A DNA stretch of 64,000 nucleotides from Pseudisothecium myosuroides (lineage: Eukaryota > Streptophyta > Bryopsida > Hypnales > Lembophyllaceae). Each line of letters starts with the position of its first letter. Position 1 is the first letter of the stretch. A model generated the notes under the pieces. That model did no database searches, was not told the origin of the DNA, and saw nothing but the letters and a program-made list of their open reading frames with translations. Location of the stretch: positions 23,523,452 through 23,587,451 of the forward strand of contig OX637294.1 in assembly GCA_951799445.1 (NCBI GenBank). The letters are read 5' to 3'. Shown one piece after another: positions 22,640-35,599 of this stretch. Made by a program: the position numbers and the translations under genes.

Positions 22640-24200
22640 GTTATAAATTAAATAAATTCTACAAACGGTAATCGTTCAACTCAACCCAATTTGCTTGGTA
22701 ATAGGCATGTTTACCTCATTGCCCCCAAGATTCAATTCTTGTAGCATCTGATTCAATTAAAGCAGTTTTTCACCTAGCGTTAGGAATTTGGAAAGAGCGG
22801 TGTTTCAAACGTCTACAGCCTTGAGTGTCCCCCCCCTCCGGTGTTATCCCTTGAACCTACGTGGAGTCCGTGCTGGCGGGGTGGTAATTGCAATGTTAGT
22901 TGAAAACATGCGGAGCTTCAGGAGAAAACTTCGGGTAGAATACCAAGTGTTTCGTAGAGACAAAATCCCACCGAAATGAAGATTTTAGAAAACTTTGTGA
23001 CTGTAGGTTGCCTGTTTGATAATCTCTGTTGCTAAGCCCAGTTACAAAAGACTGAGCAGTGTCTTGATGGACAAATTGACTTTCTCCACAGAAGGACTAC
23101 ACCGGGACATGCATAAGGATGCAAGGAAAAACTAAGCTCTCACCTCGTGTGCTCTAAATTGCAATTCCATGACACCCTTGGCTGATGTTGAGGTATGTAC
23201 GTCTTCTGTATTCAATTTTCATTTGCATGTTAAGTTTAGTCTTTTTGCAGCATTCCTTTCAAAGTATAAACTTCAATCCTAGCCTACCTCTAGAATATAA
23301 TTACAACTTTTGTACATATACATTTCTCGACAACTAATTAGACTGTTCCATCTTCCAACTCTGTAAAATATGTTGCAGGCTCGATTCAAAGAAATCAAGT
23401 GTTTTCATATTGCAAAAGCTCAAAATAAGGTCGAAGCTGACAAACCTTATAATCTACGAAGTACATCAGAAGCATGTCGCCTGCATATAGCCCAAGCCTG
23501 CTATAGAAGTGAGTTGTCACCTCTAGACACGGTATACAATTTTCATGAGTAGCAAGGTAGCAATTTTGGCAGCCACAACCTACATCCTTGATTTTTCCCA
23601 CATGCATAGCATACTTGTTTACTTGGGGAAGCACAAATTCTTAATCTGATATTAAGTGAATTCAATTTCATTAGCATAAATACAATGAGTATACACGACA
23701 AACTGTTCCAAATTCTATTGATAGATCCAAAGAGCCAAAATCTTTATCTATGCTTTACTGGCCCCTCTTTCCTTCACCAGTTTCGTTGCAATTGTACTTA
23801 ATCAGTGCGTATGTGTAATTATAGGGGCAGTTTCACCAGGGAAGCACTGCTCACTTGTTTCTTTTAGAGCCTCAAACTCAACAGGCCTTGCACTTTTCTC
23901 TAGAATTTCAGAGCTAAGATTGACCTTAAAACGGAAGAAAAATCATCCGTGCTCTTCTTATTCCCATCAGCTGTTGCGGGTGCAAAAACCTCTCTTCACT
24001 ATCTTCTCGTTTGCCTCACTGACCCTTCTTTCAAAAACCCAGGAATTTTGGAAAGCTACAAGTGTGAACACCCCAGTAGTATATACTTACCATAAGTCAC
24101 GAACCTACAATTTTAGAAAAAAATTCTTCTCACAGCTACATGACTCATTATTAAGTTTTATGAGCGCTCCTATATAGAGCTAGGTGAAAACCGGCCTTTA
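22640..24200. other. Unassigned segment between two Ty3/Gypsy pol fragments
   Basis: The integrase core expected between the reverse transcriptase remnant (24300-24950) and the integrase end (22060-22540) is not recognised here. Composition is less AT-rich around 22780-23160, with a short C run. The segment may be an insertion or unrelated gene debris. Short open frames (for example 22788-22979 and 23920-24177, +) show no known domain. Confidence 0.4.
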
Positions 24201-24259
24201 TTGTATAAAAGGTTGAAGTACATCAACATATATGAAAACATAAGCAGAAGAAAGAATAT

Positions 24260-24960
24260 TTCTTAACTGGCAAAAGCTTTTTGGGTTGCATCAATCCATT
24301 GTAACTTAGTTTTTTTTAATAATTATATTGATGGAGCTGTAATATTTCAAAATTCTTTAGCAAATAATCAATAAAAATTAAAAAAGCCAATAAAACATTG
24401 AATATTGCATATTGTCTTTGGAATTTTCCAATCCAAAATGGTTTATGAAGATCCATCCAAAATGCCATTTCTACTTAGGGTTGATGAAACATACGTTTTT
24501 CAAGTTTTGCATACAATCCCATTTTGCAGTTTTTATCAAATAAGATGAACATCTTCTTTGTGTTTTTCTTCATTTAAAAAAAATATTAAGATACTATCTA
24601 AATAGATAATTACAAATTGATTTTAAAATGCTTGAAATACATTATTCATCATATATTGAAATACAACTAGAGAGTTTAAAACCGAAGCCATAATGTTATA
24701 ATCAAAATGTCCATATTGTATTCTAAAAGTTGTTTACCATTTGTCTCCTTTCTTTATACGCATTAAATTATATGCACCTCTTAAATTAATTTTAGTCTAA
24801 ATTTTGGCATTTCCTAATTGACCAATAAGTTTCAATATTAAAGGTAAATGGTAACAATTGATATTTGTAACTTTATCAAGACAACAATAATCAATGCATA
24901 GTAAGGTGATTCAGTTTTTTCACAAATAGAATGGGAAGGGAGGCGTGAGTTTGCTTAGGA
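24260..24960 (-). pseudogene. Ty3/Gypsy reverse transcriptase and RNase H remnant
   Basis: Read on the minus strand, this region keeps broken but recognisable pieces of a Ty3/Gypsy polymerase: a segment from PYYALIIVVLIKLQ corresponding to the VDYRxLNK region, then pieces matching the AKI-x-T-K-I-x-L-R-x-A-Y-N and GDEWKTTFRTRYGHFEY regions, then TILDWKIPK, and near 24290 LQWIDATQKAF. Many stops and frame shifts are present. It is collinear with the chromodomain fragment at 22060-22240 and may be part of the same old insertion. Confidence 0.7.
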
Positions 24961-24969
24961 TATTTCTTG

Positions 24970-27900
24970 CCGAAATACTAGGACTCCAAAAAGGATGCAT
25001 GTATAGCCAATCCTGACTTGGCTCGTCCGTGAGAGCGCTTATTTATCCACCCTTGATAAATACGCGTGCACAACCAGGTTCTAAGTAATCAAAGGTTCAA
25101 TTTTTATGGGTGCTTAACGCCGGTCCATTGTGCCTTCCAAGCAATGGATCTTCTTCTAAGTTTCTAAGTTCTTAAGTTCAAGAAATCACAACAACATATT
25201 CTAATTGCAAAGATCAATTCAAAATAACACTAAGGCCTCAAGCCACTGTGATTTTCTAATAAAAATATCTATAGTCTACATTTAGCCTACCTACATTGTA
25301 ATTTAGCTCACGCCATTTCCAAAAACCTAAGTCTTGCAAGATTTAGAGATTCCTACAAGAAGTTATGACCGGATGAAGTTGCAGCCTCTAAGAGATTATC
25401 TAAACTTCATCCACCTTTTTTGGTGCTTAAATTATTTCAATTGACTACGAGTTTTTAACCCTAGCTTTATGCTACAATCTCCTACCGGAGTACTAAGTCT
25501 AAACTTCAATGGATGATTTTTAGGTGCCTTCATCCATTCTTTGCACTAAACTTCATCCGTCTATAACTATTAGAGTTTGAAGTATTTTTAGAGGTTGGAA
25601 TAGTTCTAGACTTCTATATGCCCCTTCTTTCTCTTTTTCTTTCTATTTCTAAGTTTTTATTTGGATGTTGTTTAAAAGATTCTATTTTACTTTCTACTTC
25701 ACTCCTAAGGCACGGGGCTTTCACTATCAATTTATTATTTTTAGAATTTTAAGTTTGATTTCTTGTAGGGTCTAAAATTACCTTTCCAAATTGATAAAGA
25801 ACTTTAAGTTTGAACCTTCTTAGTGAGAGTTACGAGTGAATGAAGTTTGACCGCTAATCAATGCTTCTAAACTTCATCCGTGGTTTTCTACTAACCTACA
25901 ACTTGAATTCTAGCTTTTGTTTCACTATTGACTTCTAGACTTATGCCTCTACCTAAGCTTTCATTCTTCTTCCTCTTGAATGAAATGGACTAATTTTCAT
26001 CCAATATGACTCTTAAACTTCACCCACTAATATCTCTTTCAATTCAAGTCCAATTTCTAAGTATGATACGGTTTTGAAAACCCCTCACTAAGCTCTACAA
26101 CATCGTTTATCTGATTCTTGGAATAAACTTATTCTAACCACTCTGAATGGGCTTTGAAAGTCAGCTCTACTTCTAAACGTCCAATTTTGATAATTTAAAA
26201 CGGAAGGTTTGTAATTAGGAACTTACCTCGAAATTGGCGTCATTGTTGAGGTAGTTGTATACTCTTTTGAATTCTTCATCATTTTCCATGGTTGGATCCC
26301 TTGTTGATTTGTGCTCACCGCTTGAAGAAGGAGTTTTAATACAAAGTTGCCAATTCTTTGAACTTCTTTTTTTCTTTTCCTCCTATCTTTCTTTATCTTC
26401 TAATACTATTCTCTCTACATTATTTTATGCTAATGTTGACTTTTGACAAATTAGAATCCTAATGCTTCGAATTTGAAATAATAATTGATCTTTGACAACT
26501 TTTTATCTTTTTGCAAGTCAATTATTATTCTATCTTCCTTCGAATGGTCTCAAACGTTTTCTTAAAATTTCCACTTAATCCTATCTTTTTCTAAACTTTT
26601 CTTCAAACTCCCTATTTGTCACTTCATTTTCCCATTTGTAATTGAAGCTTCTATCTAATTTGGTTCTAAATGCCTCTTCTTCTTCTTTGAATTTCTACTC
26701 CTTTGATTTATAGCAATATGGTGAAGAGGTGCTCATCTATTCTACTTGCTTGAACTTCTACTCCCTCCTAATATTTTTTTTATTTTTTTTGTAATGAAAA
26801 GTCTTAGTTAGTTGGAAATTATTTCTAAAAGTTCCTCTCTTCACCACTCCCTATGCTACTCTCTACTTTCCCAATTTAAGTTTGTTAATACAAAAGTTGA
26901 TTTCTAAATCAAAATAATGCAACGAGGGTGGCAGTTCCAATTTTGTATTTGAAGGCTCACGGCCTAGCTTGCAGTGATGGTCTGGTTGTAGTCACGGGCA
27001 GCTTAGCCACTCCCGGTTCTTTAGTTGCTCTTGATTCTCAGTCGCTCCCAAGTTCTCAACCCACCCTCGGTCTGCCACGTGGCGGCTCAAGATGGGTGCG
27101 ATCTCCGGTTGTGACTGGGCAGGTGATGGAGCGGGGCAGGTAGGCCTTGGTGGCTCCTTGTTCAGCCTTCCTTGGCTCGGTCCAGGCCGAACTTGGCTTC
27201 TTCTCATAGGATTTTTTATTTTTCTTCCAGCCCTTCCTAAACTAACTGGATGGATGGTAATCACCCGTTACTTAATCATTTCTTTTGAAATGATAAACCC
27301 AAGAGTAACCCTTCATCTAAAATAATTAGAAAAATACTTAAGCTCTCATTTAGAATTCTATGTAAGGATTCTTGATGTCCCTTTTTGGATCTTAAACTTG
27401 ACCTTCTAAAACTATGTTTTGGATCCTAAACTTGGTGCACTAGTGAAATTACTAAATAACAACCAACATGTGAGTTTGAGGGGTATTTTCCTAAAGACCC
27501 AAAGCCAAAGAGTGCCATATGTTTTGAAAATACTAGAAAATTCCCCCCAAAAGCTTTGCCGTGATTTTTTCTAACACCCAAGATTTTAGACACAAAAGAC
27601 TATAGCTTCGCCGTGTTTTTTCTAACACCCAAAATTCTAGACTTAAAAGACTATAGCTTTGCCGTACTTGCACCACGGGTTAATTTCTACAACCCTAAAC
27701 AACCTGGGCAACAATAAGGACACCTCAATTTCCAATTCAAGCACTAGAATCCCCTCAAAGCGGCATCACCAAGGTACGATGAGGGGCAAGCTTTAGGATT
27801 AGTGTCAAAGTTCCAAATCTCAACAACAACGCATCAAAAGACCTCAATGTATGCAAACAAGGTAATAAGAAAAAACTTTGAAGGGATCCCAATGTCCTTC

Positions 27901-28060
27901 AAAGAGAGCTCCAAAAACATCAACAATGGAGCTAAAAATGCTCCAAAAATACACAATTTAGGCAATGTGGCCTAAAACGGCCAAAATCCAACTAAATAGA
28001 CCCAAATGTGTAAAATAAGCCAAAATATGACTACAAGGGGTGTTTGTGAGAGGGAAATGA
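24970..28060. other. Pyrimidine-rich repeat-like region, unassigned
   Basis: The plus strand is rich in C and T, with recurring short text such as AAACTTCATCC (near 25400, 25550, 25870 and 25980). A GC-richer patch lies at 26925-27260. The composition suits the untranslated part or LTR of a retrotransposon, but I could not find a matching pair of repeats. At 27545-27670 is a short tandem repeat (listed separately). No gene is recognised. Confidence 0.35.
27545..27672. repeat. Short tandem repeat, unit about 60 bases
   Basis: AGCTTTGCCGTG and AGCTTCGCCGTG are each followed by a TTTTTTCTAACACCCAA block and then a TTAGAC block and AAAAGACTATAGCTT. Two full units and the start of a third, AGCTTTGCCGTACTT, are visible. 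Confidence 0.7.
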
Positions 28061-28076
28061 ACCCCCTTATATACAT
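28060..28076 (-). promoter_or_regulatory. Possible TATA element of a retrotransposon LTR
   Basis: On the minus strand TGTATATAAGGGGG is a good TATA motif, followed downstream by CTCTCACAAACACCCCTTG. The surroundings (24970-28200) look like retroelement DNA, so this may be the promoter of an LTR reading leftward. No LTR ends were identified to support it. Confidence 0.3.
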
Positions 28077-28079
28077 TTC

Positions 28080-31000
28080 CAAGGGCACTCATCCCCTCTC
28101 TTTTTCTTAGTAGTAATCTTATCATTTAAGATTTTCATCTTAAATAATCCATTTTGACTTTCTACGCTGGTCTAAACTCCTAACTTTTGGATATTAACTC
28201 CAAATTGAAAACCGATTGCTCTGTTGGCTGCAGAAGGTCATTTTTACTCTTAGAGAGCCATCCACCCCTAAACTAAACTCCAAAAAATTCAACATAACCT
28301 ATTGCTAACTGAACACCAAATCGGGGTAAAAACTCAAATCTTGGAGTTTGACTTTTTTGAGAAAAGTAACTAGCCTAGGTTCTTTAGTAGGTATAGGGAG
28401 TAAGAAAAGACTTAGCTTTGACCTCATTCCAATTTTGTATGCTCCCGGTACGCAAGTCAACTCCACCGTAAACTTCAAATTTGTCAATTGTCGAAGAATC
28501 TTGTCGGTTCGGGAACTTCTAGTTATCGAAATGTCTTGAAATTTGGTGGGGCATCTTATTAGCATAAAAAAAGCTAGTCTAATTTTTAGTGAGATTTTAC
28601 CGCAACCTGGGTAGTTTCTAGAAATTTTTTTTCGTAAATTTTGGCAGTTGACCTTCCGGAAAGCCATCTTTTACAAATCAGAAGATTTCGAATTTTTTTA
28701 TGGAACCTCTCATGGAATTTTACAAAGGATGTGCAAGCTCATATTCTTACTTTGCATAAAGGTCAGAGGAGAATCAAATTTCGTTTTCTCCTTTTAATTT
28801 TGATAATTAGAGAATCTTTCACATACAAGCCAATTTCGCCATTGAGTCCCAAATGTGATTTCCACCCTAGAACACCATATTCCACATATAGATTCCTCTT
28901 ACATGTCCATCTTGAGTTTATAACTCTTGTAGGCCAACAATCAGGGTTTCCGCTATTTCTTCGATACTATAAGGAAAATGAAACCTATCTTTGAAAATGG
29001 ACTTCAGATCTCAACGGTATTCTCTTGGATCAATTTTAACCATAAGATGTCACATGTACCGTAGGTTTAGGCTGTTTGGGCTAGATTAGCCGTAATTCTA
29101 CTATTTACCTATATTCATGTTTTAACCTATATACAAGTGGGAATGGGATTTATTTGGGAAAAAACAATTTATAAGGGACCAAACGCTATATTGGTACATG
29201 ACATACATATTTGGGTTTTACACTCTTTTGGGGACTTTTTGTATATAAAACTACACTTAAACTCGTGAAAACAAAAAAAAGAATACTATGAGTTCCAAGT
29301 GACGAATTGGGAGCTCGCAGTCCGTTGGCCACATTGACTATTTTTTTTTCCGGAATGTTTTTAGTAGGAATGAATTCTAAGAGAATCAAACTGGCGTGGC
29401 ATTTCTTGGCCTATCTAGATGTATTAGCGTCCTATGTTCACTTTAACACCAATTTATTTTACGCCTACTATCACTTGGCTCAAGATCAATTTTGATACAA
29501 ACACTTTGCAAATAAGTGTTTATGTGGTGCAATGAGTGCTCTAATGCATTTATTGCAATTGTCAGGATTGGTCAAAGGAAGTTTTTTGGAACTATTTTTA
29601 GTATCTAGGGTTTCATTTCAAGATGGACGAAGGTGTTAGCTAGAGATGTCTTAGTGACTAAGAATTGTACGAAAAGAATAGCCGTATTTTTCCTACTAGA
29701 GGAGGTGGTTGTGTTGACAATATTGGAAAGGATGAGGTTTCTGAGAGTATGGTTGTAGCATACTTTGGCAAGAAGTGAAGTAAAAGTGGCTAGAAGTATA
29801 ACTGCAAGCAAACTTTAAAGGAGGCGGCAATAATATTAAATCTATGGCAGCAGGTGTATAACAATCAGCTCATATCTAATAGAGAGATATTGCTCCAATT
29901 TGCTAGAAGTTTGATCTTGTAGTCTCATAATAAGCTTGTTAATTAGGTGGAGTTTGTTGTAGGTCAGGAGAAATATCGGATTAAAGTCGGTTGTATCAAG
30001 AAAGCAACTGGAAGTCAGAAAGTGGCTAGTGGCAAGGATACAAGTTTTCCTTTGGGTAGGACTAAGATTTTTGTATTGGTTAAACATCGATGTGCTGCTT
30101 CGACACCGACACCTTTGTTCAAGCTTATAGTGAAAGAAGAGGCATTCAAAATTAGGTTGGAGATGGGCAAAAAGGGGTTGGGCCACAGTACCACTAATTG
30201 TAAAAAAAAATATAGAATTGGGTCATTTTTCTTCTATTTGGGTAGCTTTAGAAGTCAATGATATGGAAGTTGGCATTGTCGGTTGTGAAAAATTCATTTG
30301 TGATTTCCAAAAAGAACTCAAAGAAAATTATTTTGAAAGGGAAAGATTGGAGGTAGAGGCAAGTAGAGCACTGAATGTTACTATCTGATTGATTGACCTT
30401 GTTGGATGAGGTAGAGGCAAAGATTCAAAGACTAAATAAAGAAAAGACACTACTCGAAAGTGGAGAAAGTGGAAAAAATTGTTTGCTCAAATGTGAACGT
30501 GGAGAAGAGCTTGTCTAATGCTCTAGTTGAAAAGCGGGTTGAGATTGCTATGAGTAGAAGATTTTATAAGCAGACTATCTTTCTTTCCACAAGGTTGTAT
30601 CAAGGTGCTACGATACTATATCCAACATTGATCCATGTCTGTTGGAAAGCTCAAATCGGCACAAAGTTGTCCATGATAGAGTTTCTTCTATATATATTAT
30701 GCTAGATAAACTTAGAGTCATGCTGTAAAGAATGCAAGAAAGAGGGGAATTATGTTTTATCCTAGATCCATTTTTTCAAATCTCAACGTATTCATTTTGA
30801 ATCGTTAATCTCCACGTACAATGCACTTACTCAATGTGTACCCTCTTTGTGGGTACTAATACAACTGCAACAACTTCATTAGCCTGGGATATGAATATAA
30901 ATACTACCACTAGTATTTGTTAGAGCACTTCCAAAAGTCTCAAATATGTCTCATTGAGACATGTTTGGAACCATTTCTTTCGGAATCTACCATTGTAATT

Positions 31001-32385
31001 AGTATTTGATTGCAAGTAAGAGCACAAGCTTCTACAAAATCCCTACCTCTATTGGAAAGGCAGGTGTTTCAAAAGAAATAGGAGGGATGGAGCATGCAAA
31101 CCACGAAGGTATATTCTAATAATCATATTATATTTGTACGTTAAGAGTTTGCAGGCAAATCTATTCCTGATTTTTGAAACAAGAAACTATGTTGTATTAA
31201 GGTTACAAAATTTGAAATGTTTAGGTTCAGTTTGATTTAAAGTTCTTCAGAATGGAAACTTGTCCCTCAAGCTGTAGACAAAAGTTTTTAGGGCTTTTTT
31301 TCTAGTGAAGGACTATCTTGAGATGGTGCTTACTATTTCAATTCCTTCTACAAGTAGTAACAAAATATTATATAGATCTCTATACTGCTGAGTTTTAATA
31401 TGTAGAGTCAGTTGAACTCTTTGAAATCAGGAATTTAGTTTTTCCATTCTAGCATTGCAATTTTTTTTTCTGAGGCTGGAATACTGATATTATAGACCCA
31501 ACTATAGACTTTAGAGGTTGTCCAAGCAGAGGATTCTGGACTACAAATTTTAATATCCTTCCTAGAAGAATGTAGGATGCTACATGGAATAATAGATTTT
31601 TCTAGACGTGCGTATAGCAATGGATTAGCATTTTGGGCTTCTAATTTATTATTTGAGTTGGAGACCAAGACTTTTGTGCTTTCATTGGCATAAATCATTC
31701 CTATTCATCCAGACTCCATGACAAGAGCATGGATCCCAATTCGTAGCTACTTCCTGGATTCTTTGTTATAGTCCGTGTTTGTATTGTGTTCTAGGTCCTA
31801 CAACTCCCAGAAACTAAAGTAATTACTATAATATTTTATTTAATTAAAGTGCATTAGAAAGGAAGTTTAGGGTTTGCTTAACTATGTCACTATGTCATTT
31901 GATTGTTGTTGAGATGTTGACTTCATTTGGTGTAGTTGAATGTCTCTCAATTCACAACATAGAGACGTCTTGGAGCACTAAGCAAACGTATAAGGATCCA
32001 AATCAAATCCTCTCGCAATCTTGCCAGACTACTCTACCAAATAGTGGAAGCGCAACAAATACAGTAGAAAATTAGGTTCCTGACACAATTTGTGTTGTGT
32101 GTAATATCAAGGTTGTTGTAGTAATTTTAATGGTAAGTTGCTCTATCTAATTATTCTTTAATGCTTAATTTGTACCTAAATTTAAGCAAAAAATATATTG
32201 TCAACCATGCAGATGCAACAAATATTGAATCTAGTAGAGATACTTCCCAGTGAAGAAGATGTGAACTGCTAAAATAAATGCAGTTGCTCTTATATAAATT
32301 ACGGCATTTTTTACTTTATAATTGCCTTTTGTAGTTATGTGTTTGAAAATATATTTGTTTGTGTTTGTTCTTTCTATATGATTTG
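28080..32385. other. Unassigned intergenic DNA with chance-length frames
   Basis: No recognisable gene. Open frames of 100-120 codons (28305-28667 on minus, 28641-28994 and 29947-30261 on plus) show no known motif. Several parts look like decayed repeats, but no bounded element could be defined. Confidence 0.35.
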
Positions 32386-33262
32386 AATAGGAATTGCTTT
32401 GGGAATCACTATTGACTTGGATGCTGACTTCAAGTTTGGCTTAGCAATTGGCATAGGGACTAAATTAGGATTGATTTGGGATTGTATAATCAATTTAGAA
32501 TGGTTTGAAGATTGATCTTCCCAAATATTTTTTCTAGACACTTTTCCAATTTATAAATGGATTAAATTTGGTAAGCTATGACAAATTTAACATTAATGGA
32601 CTAAAATATGAAGATTCTATAATATTAAATGACATAATGGTAAATTTATATATGATTATGTACAATAGATGAAGGTATAATTTCTTGAGTAACTATACAT
32701 AAAGCAATTAATCAACTTTCAATTATTCCTACCCTCATAGGTGTATTTTTCAATATTTAAGGTATGGAATGAAGGTTGACAAAATCTTTACTAATGAAGT
32801 TTGATGATGCACCTAAATCTAATAATGCTTGTGTAGTTAAAATAAAATTATTATAATTTAATTGGTTAGGTAAAAAAAGATACTAGAGTTGAATACATAA
32901 TGGGACTACTTATAGATGTTGAAATGCCTAACTAAATGGTTCCAATAGCAATTGGATAAATTTAATTTCTTGGAATAATATTTTTATTTTTATTTTTGCA
33001 ATCATGTGCCACATGCCCTTCTTCTTTACAATAAAGATATAATCCTTTATATCTACAACAACCTTTTTTTTCTTGATTTAAAGGTTTGAATTTCAAAAAA
33101 TCAATTTGCATTGGTTTGCAATTACTAGTAAATAAATAGAATTGGAAAATATTGTTGGAGAAGAAGATGAAGCCTTAATTTGGGATCTAGTCTTTTATTG
33201 TACCATGCTAGTATTGATACATCAAGCATGGTAAGAAAAATGTCCTTTACAATGTCTTTTAA

Positions 33263-34435
33263 CCCTTAAAGGACATTGCAAGCCCCACGGGCATTTTGAA
33301 AGTCAAACTAGCATTTTTCACCTAGTTTTTTATTTTAAATGCTTTTAAGCTTAACTAACAAAATGTAGCTCCAATAATCTACTTTTTACTCCATTTGAAT
33401 TTTTTTCAAAATTTTTATAATTGAAATTTTTGTGACACTTTGAAGAGAGTGTCTTGAAAGCTCAAAATACACCACTTTTTGAACTTTTTCTATCAAATTT
33501 CTCTTGCTATGAACCCAACCCCTAAATGCCCAAGGCCTGTTTTGAGCTTCCTGAAATTTGCTCTAAATTGAACAAAAATCCAACATATTGATAAGTTGTA
33601 TCAATTTTTTTTGAATTGTAACCGTACAAATTCAAACTAGACATGTTAAAGATCACATAGGAAAAAAAAATATCACTTATGAATTGAAAGATTATAATGT
33701 TTGAACATGAAGGTGTTAAAACCAAGAAATTCTTTCAATCCTTTTTTCACATATCAAATCTAAAAAGTTGGTCACCAAAAAAATATGAGGCTAAAGGGCA
33801 TGACATGCATAACCCCAATCAATTTATGGCTTCTCAAAATCTACTCTACAATTTTTTTAAATGAATTTCTAATGTGATTTTTTTTCCAAGATCTAGTGTA
33901 TTTGAGGCTCATTTCCAAGAGCCCTCAACACTACGGAAAGTCAAGATTGCAATGGGTACCCTTGCACAAAATCTTGAGTAGAAAAATCATAATCCATCAT
34001 TTTCAAAATCGGACTTCTGAAGCTAAAGCTAGACTTCAAAAAGAATTTTACAAAAATATAAGTTGCTAAAAATAGCAACTTGGTTAGGTTTTATTTAACT
34101 TCAAAGTATTGCCGACACCAGAATTTGGTGCCTCGGGCATTTAGGGGTTAAAGAGTACATCAATTACACCATGATGTTTGTCACTATTATTTCCATTTTC
34201 CTTAAAAATTTTCATACTATTTTAAGCTTTTTTGTAATTACTATGATTTTAAAAAAGAAATTTCTTTTTAAAATCATATAAAATTAAATTTGAAGTTTTT
34301 AATTATGAAAAAATGAGATTAAATCTTAAACATACATTACTACATGTGAAAAATATTAAAATTTTGAAATATGTGTTTTAATGTAGAAATCCAATGAAGT
34401 TTGACCAAGCTTGGACATGAAATGTCCTTTAAGGG
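33263..34435 (+). mobile_element. TTAA-type element, copy E, with proven target duplication
   Basis: TTAA flanks both sides (33259-33262 and 34436-34439). The left end is CCCTTAAAGGACATTGC; the inverted right end is CCCTTAAAGGACATTTC, identical for the first 15 bases. It interrupts a gag copy whose relative at 41341-41420 has the same flanking text with a single TTAA (41372-41375). The outer element is about 540 bases long once the nested element at 33519-34147 is discounted. It has no coding capacity. Confidence 0.85.
33519..34147 (+). mobile_element. TTAA-type MITE, copy F, nested in copy E
   Basis: The element is 629 bases long. The left end is CCCCTAAATGCCCAAGG; the inverted right end is CCCCTAAATGCCCGAGG. 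The right flank is TTAA (34148-34151), the left flank CCAA (33515-33518), possibly a decayed TTAA. Its interior is shared with the truncated copy at 10089-10640, so F is a subfamily with at least two members here. Being inside copy E, it inserted later. Confidence 0.75.
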
Positions 34436-34940
34436 TTAATCCTCAATGGAAATTGCCTAAAGAATGCCATATATGATTGCTAGTCAACATCACATGCTAA
34501 TTGTCAAAATTCAGATGTAACTTAGAGGTTGCTACACGACAAAAGCCTTGACAAAATTCCCTAATATTATTATTGTATCTGCCATTTTGCTTTGTCAATA
34601 TTTCTAAAAGTGGCTGAAAACTCTTCAATAAAAGCTTCAAAATCCTCAAAGAGATATAAATGAATTTTATTCATTCAACAACCTAGACCAAGATAGAACA
34701 CTACTCCTAATAAAAGATTACCTACAAGGCCAAATTGAGATATTTGGGTAGAAAATCTATAAGGCTATTAATATTCTAATGAACAATCTCACTTGGTTTA
34801 TAAATCTACCAAATTTTGATCATGTTTCATCAAATTTCTCTTGCATATTTCATTTTAGTTCTTTAAAAGAGTGACATAAAATTTCTAGATTTTGTTTTAA
34901 CATTTTTTTAAGCAAGATATGATTATGCAATATCAAATCT

Positions 34941-35590
34941 AAATCTGATGATGACACACTTCAAAATGGGGTCACTCATTCAATTAGTGTAGAAAAAAAT
35001 ATAGTTTCAAGGTAATAAAGAAGTCACTCCAAGTGAGGCAAAAGCTACAAAATTTGGGCCAAAGGTGAAAAGACCTTGTGCTTCAAAAACCACTAAGGCT
35101 TTGGATGAACTTTGTGATGTTGGACCTCATGGCGTACAGTCTGTGAGTGTTCAAATAGCAAGTATCAATATTGCAGCATTATTGATGAAAAAAAATTCAA
35201 AAGGGTCTTCAGGGGCATCTAAAGCGGGAGGTTGTACTATCAGAATACATTCCAAAATGACTAAGCCATCTCAAAAAGCGGTTGCTACTCAAAAAGCCTG
35301 CTCTAGTCACCTACAATTTGGGTCTGCACGCATTGTCATAGTAGCTAAGTTCCGAAACCTTTAGTATGTGGCTTGCAGTGGATAGTGTATGTCTTTTGTA
35401 GGGTGCCTATCACAAGTTGTCTTTTCTAAAACAAGGTTTTGAAGTGGCCGTCATTTTCTTTCAATACTATGTACTCGTTTTTTGAGTGAACTCTAAAATT
35501 TCTATAATTTTAGGAATGTGAGTTATTTGTAAAGGCAACCAAAGTATTAGTAAGAAACACCTCTTTTAATTTTGATTAATGTAGTATAAA
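34941..35590. other. Intergenic DNA with a 99-codon open frame of unknown meaning
   Basis: The plus-strand frame 35065-35364 (MKRPCASKTTKAL onward, rich in Lys, Ser and Ala) has no recognised domain and no gene context. It may be a decayed transposon frame. Nothing else was recognised. Confidence 0.3.
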
Positions 35591-35599
35591 AAATCCACA

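Larger units (their letters stand above)
32390..34940 (-). pseudogene. Ty3/Gypsy gag-protease remnant, copy 1, carrying nested insertions
   Basis: This copy is collinear with the remnant at 40545-41870 over its whole length, apart from the inserted element at 33263-34435. On the minus strand the zinc-knuckle region (32998-33039) reads YLYCKEEGHVAHDC, so the first cysteine of the CX2CX4HX4C pattern has changed to Tyr. The protease-proximal part (32400-32900) and the gag part (34440-34930) are full of stops. It serves as the filled site for dating the TTAA-type insertion. Confidence 0.7.

Noticed and set aside
24970..28200. A complete LTR retrotransposon spanning the pyrimidine-rich region
   Set aside because: I could not find two matching LTRs, a primer-binding site or a polypurine tract, so no boundaries can be supported.
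28305..28994. Frames of 117-120 codons near 28300-29000
   Set aside because: The two frames lie on opposite strands, partly overlap and show no recognisable motif; the region looks like repeat DNA.
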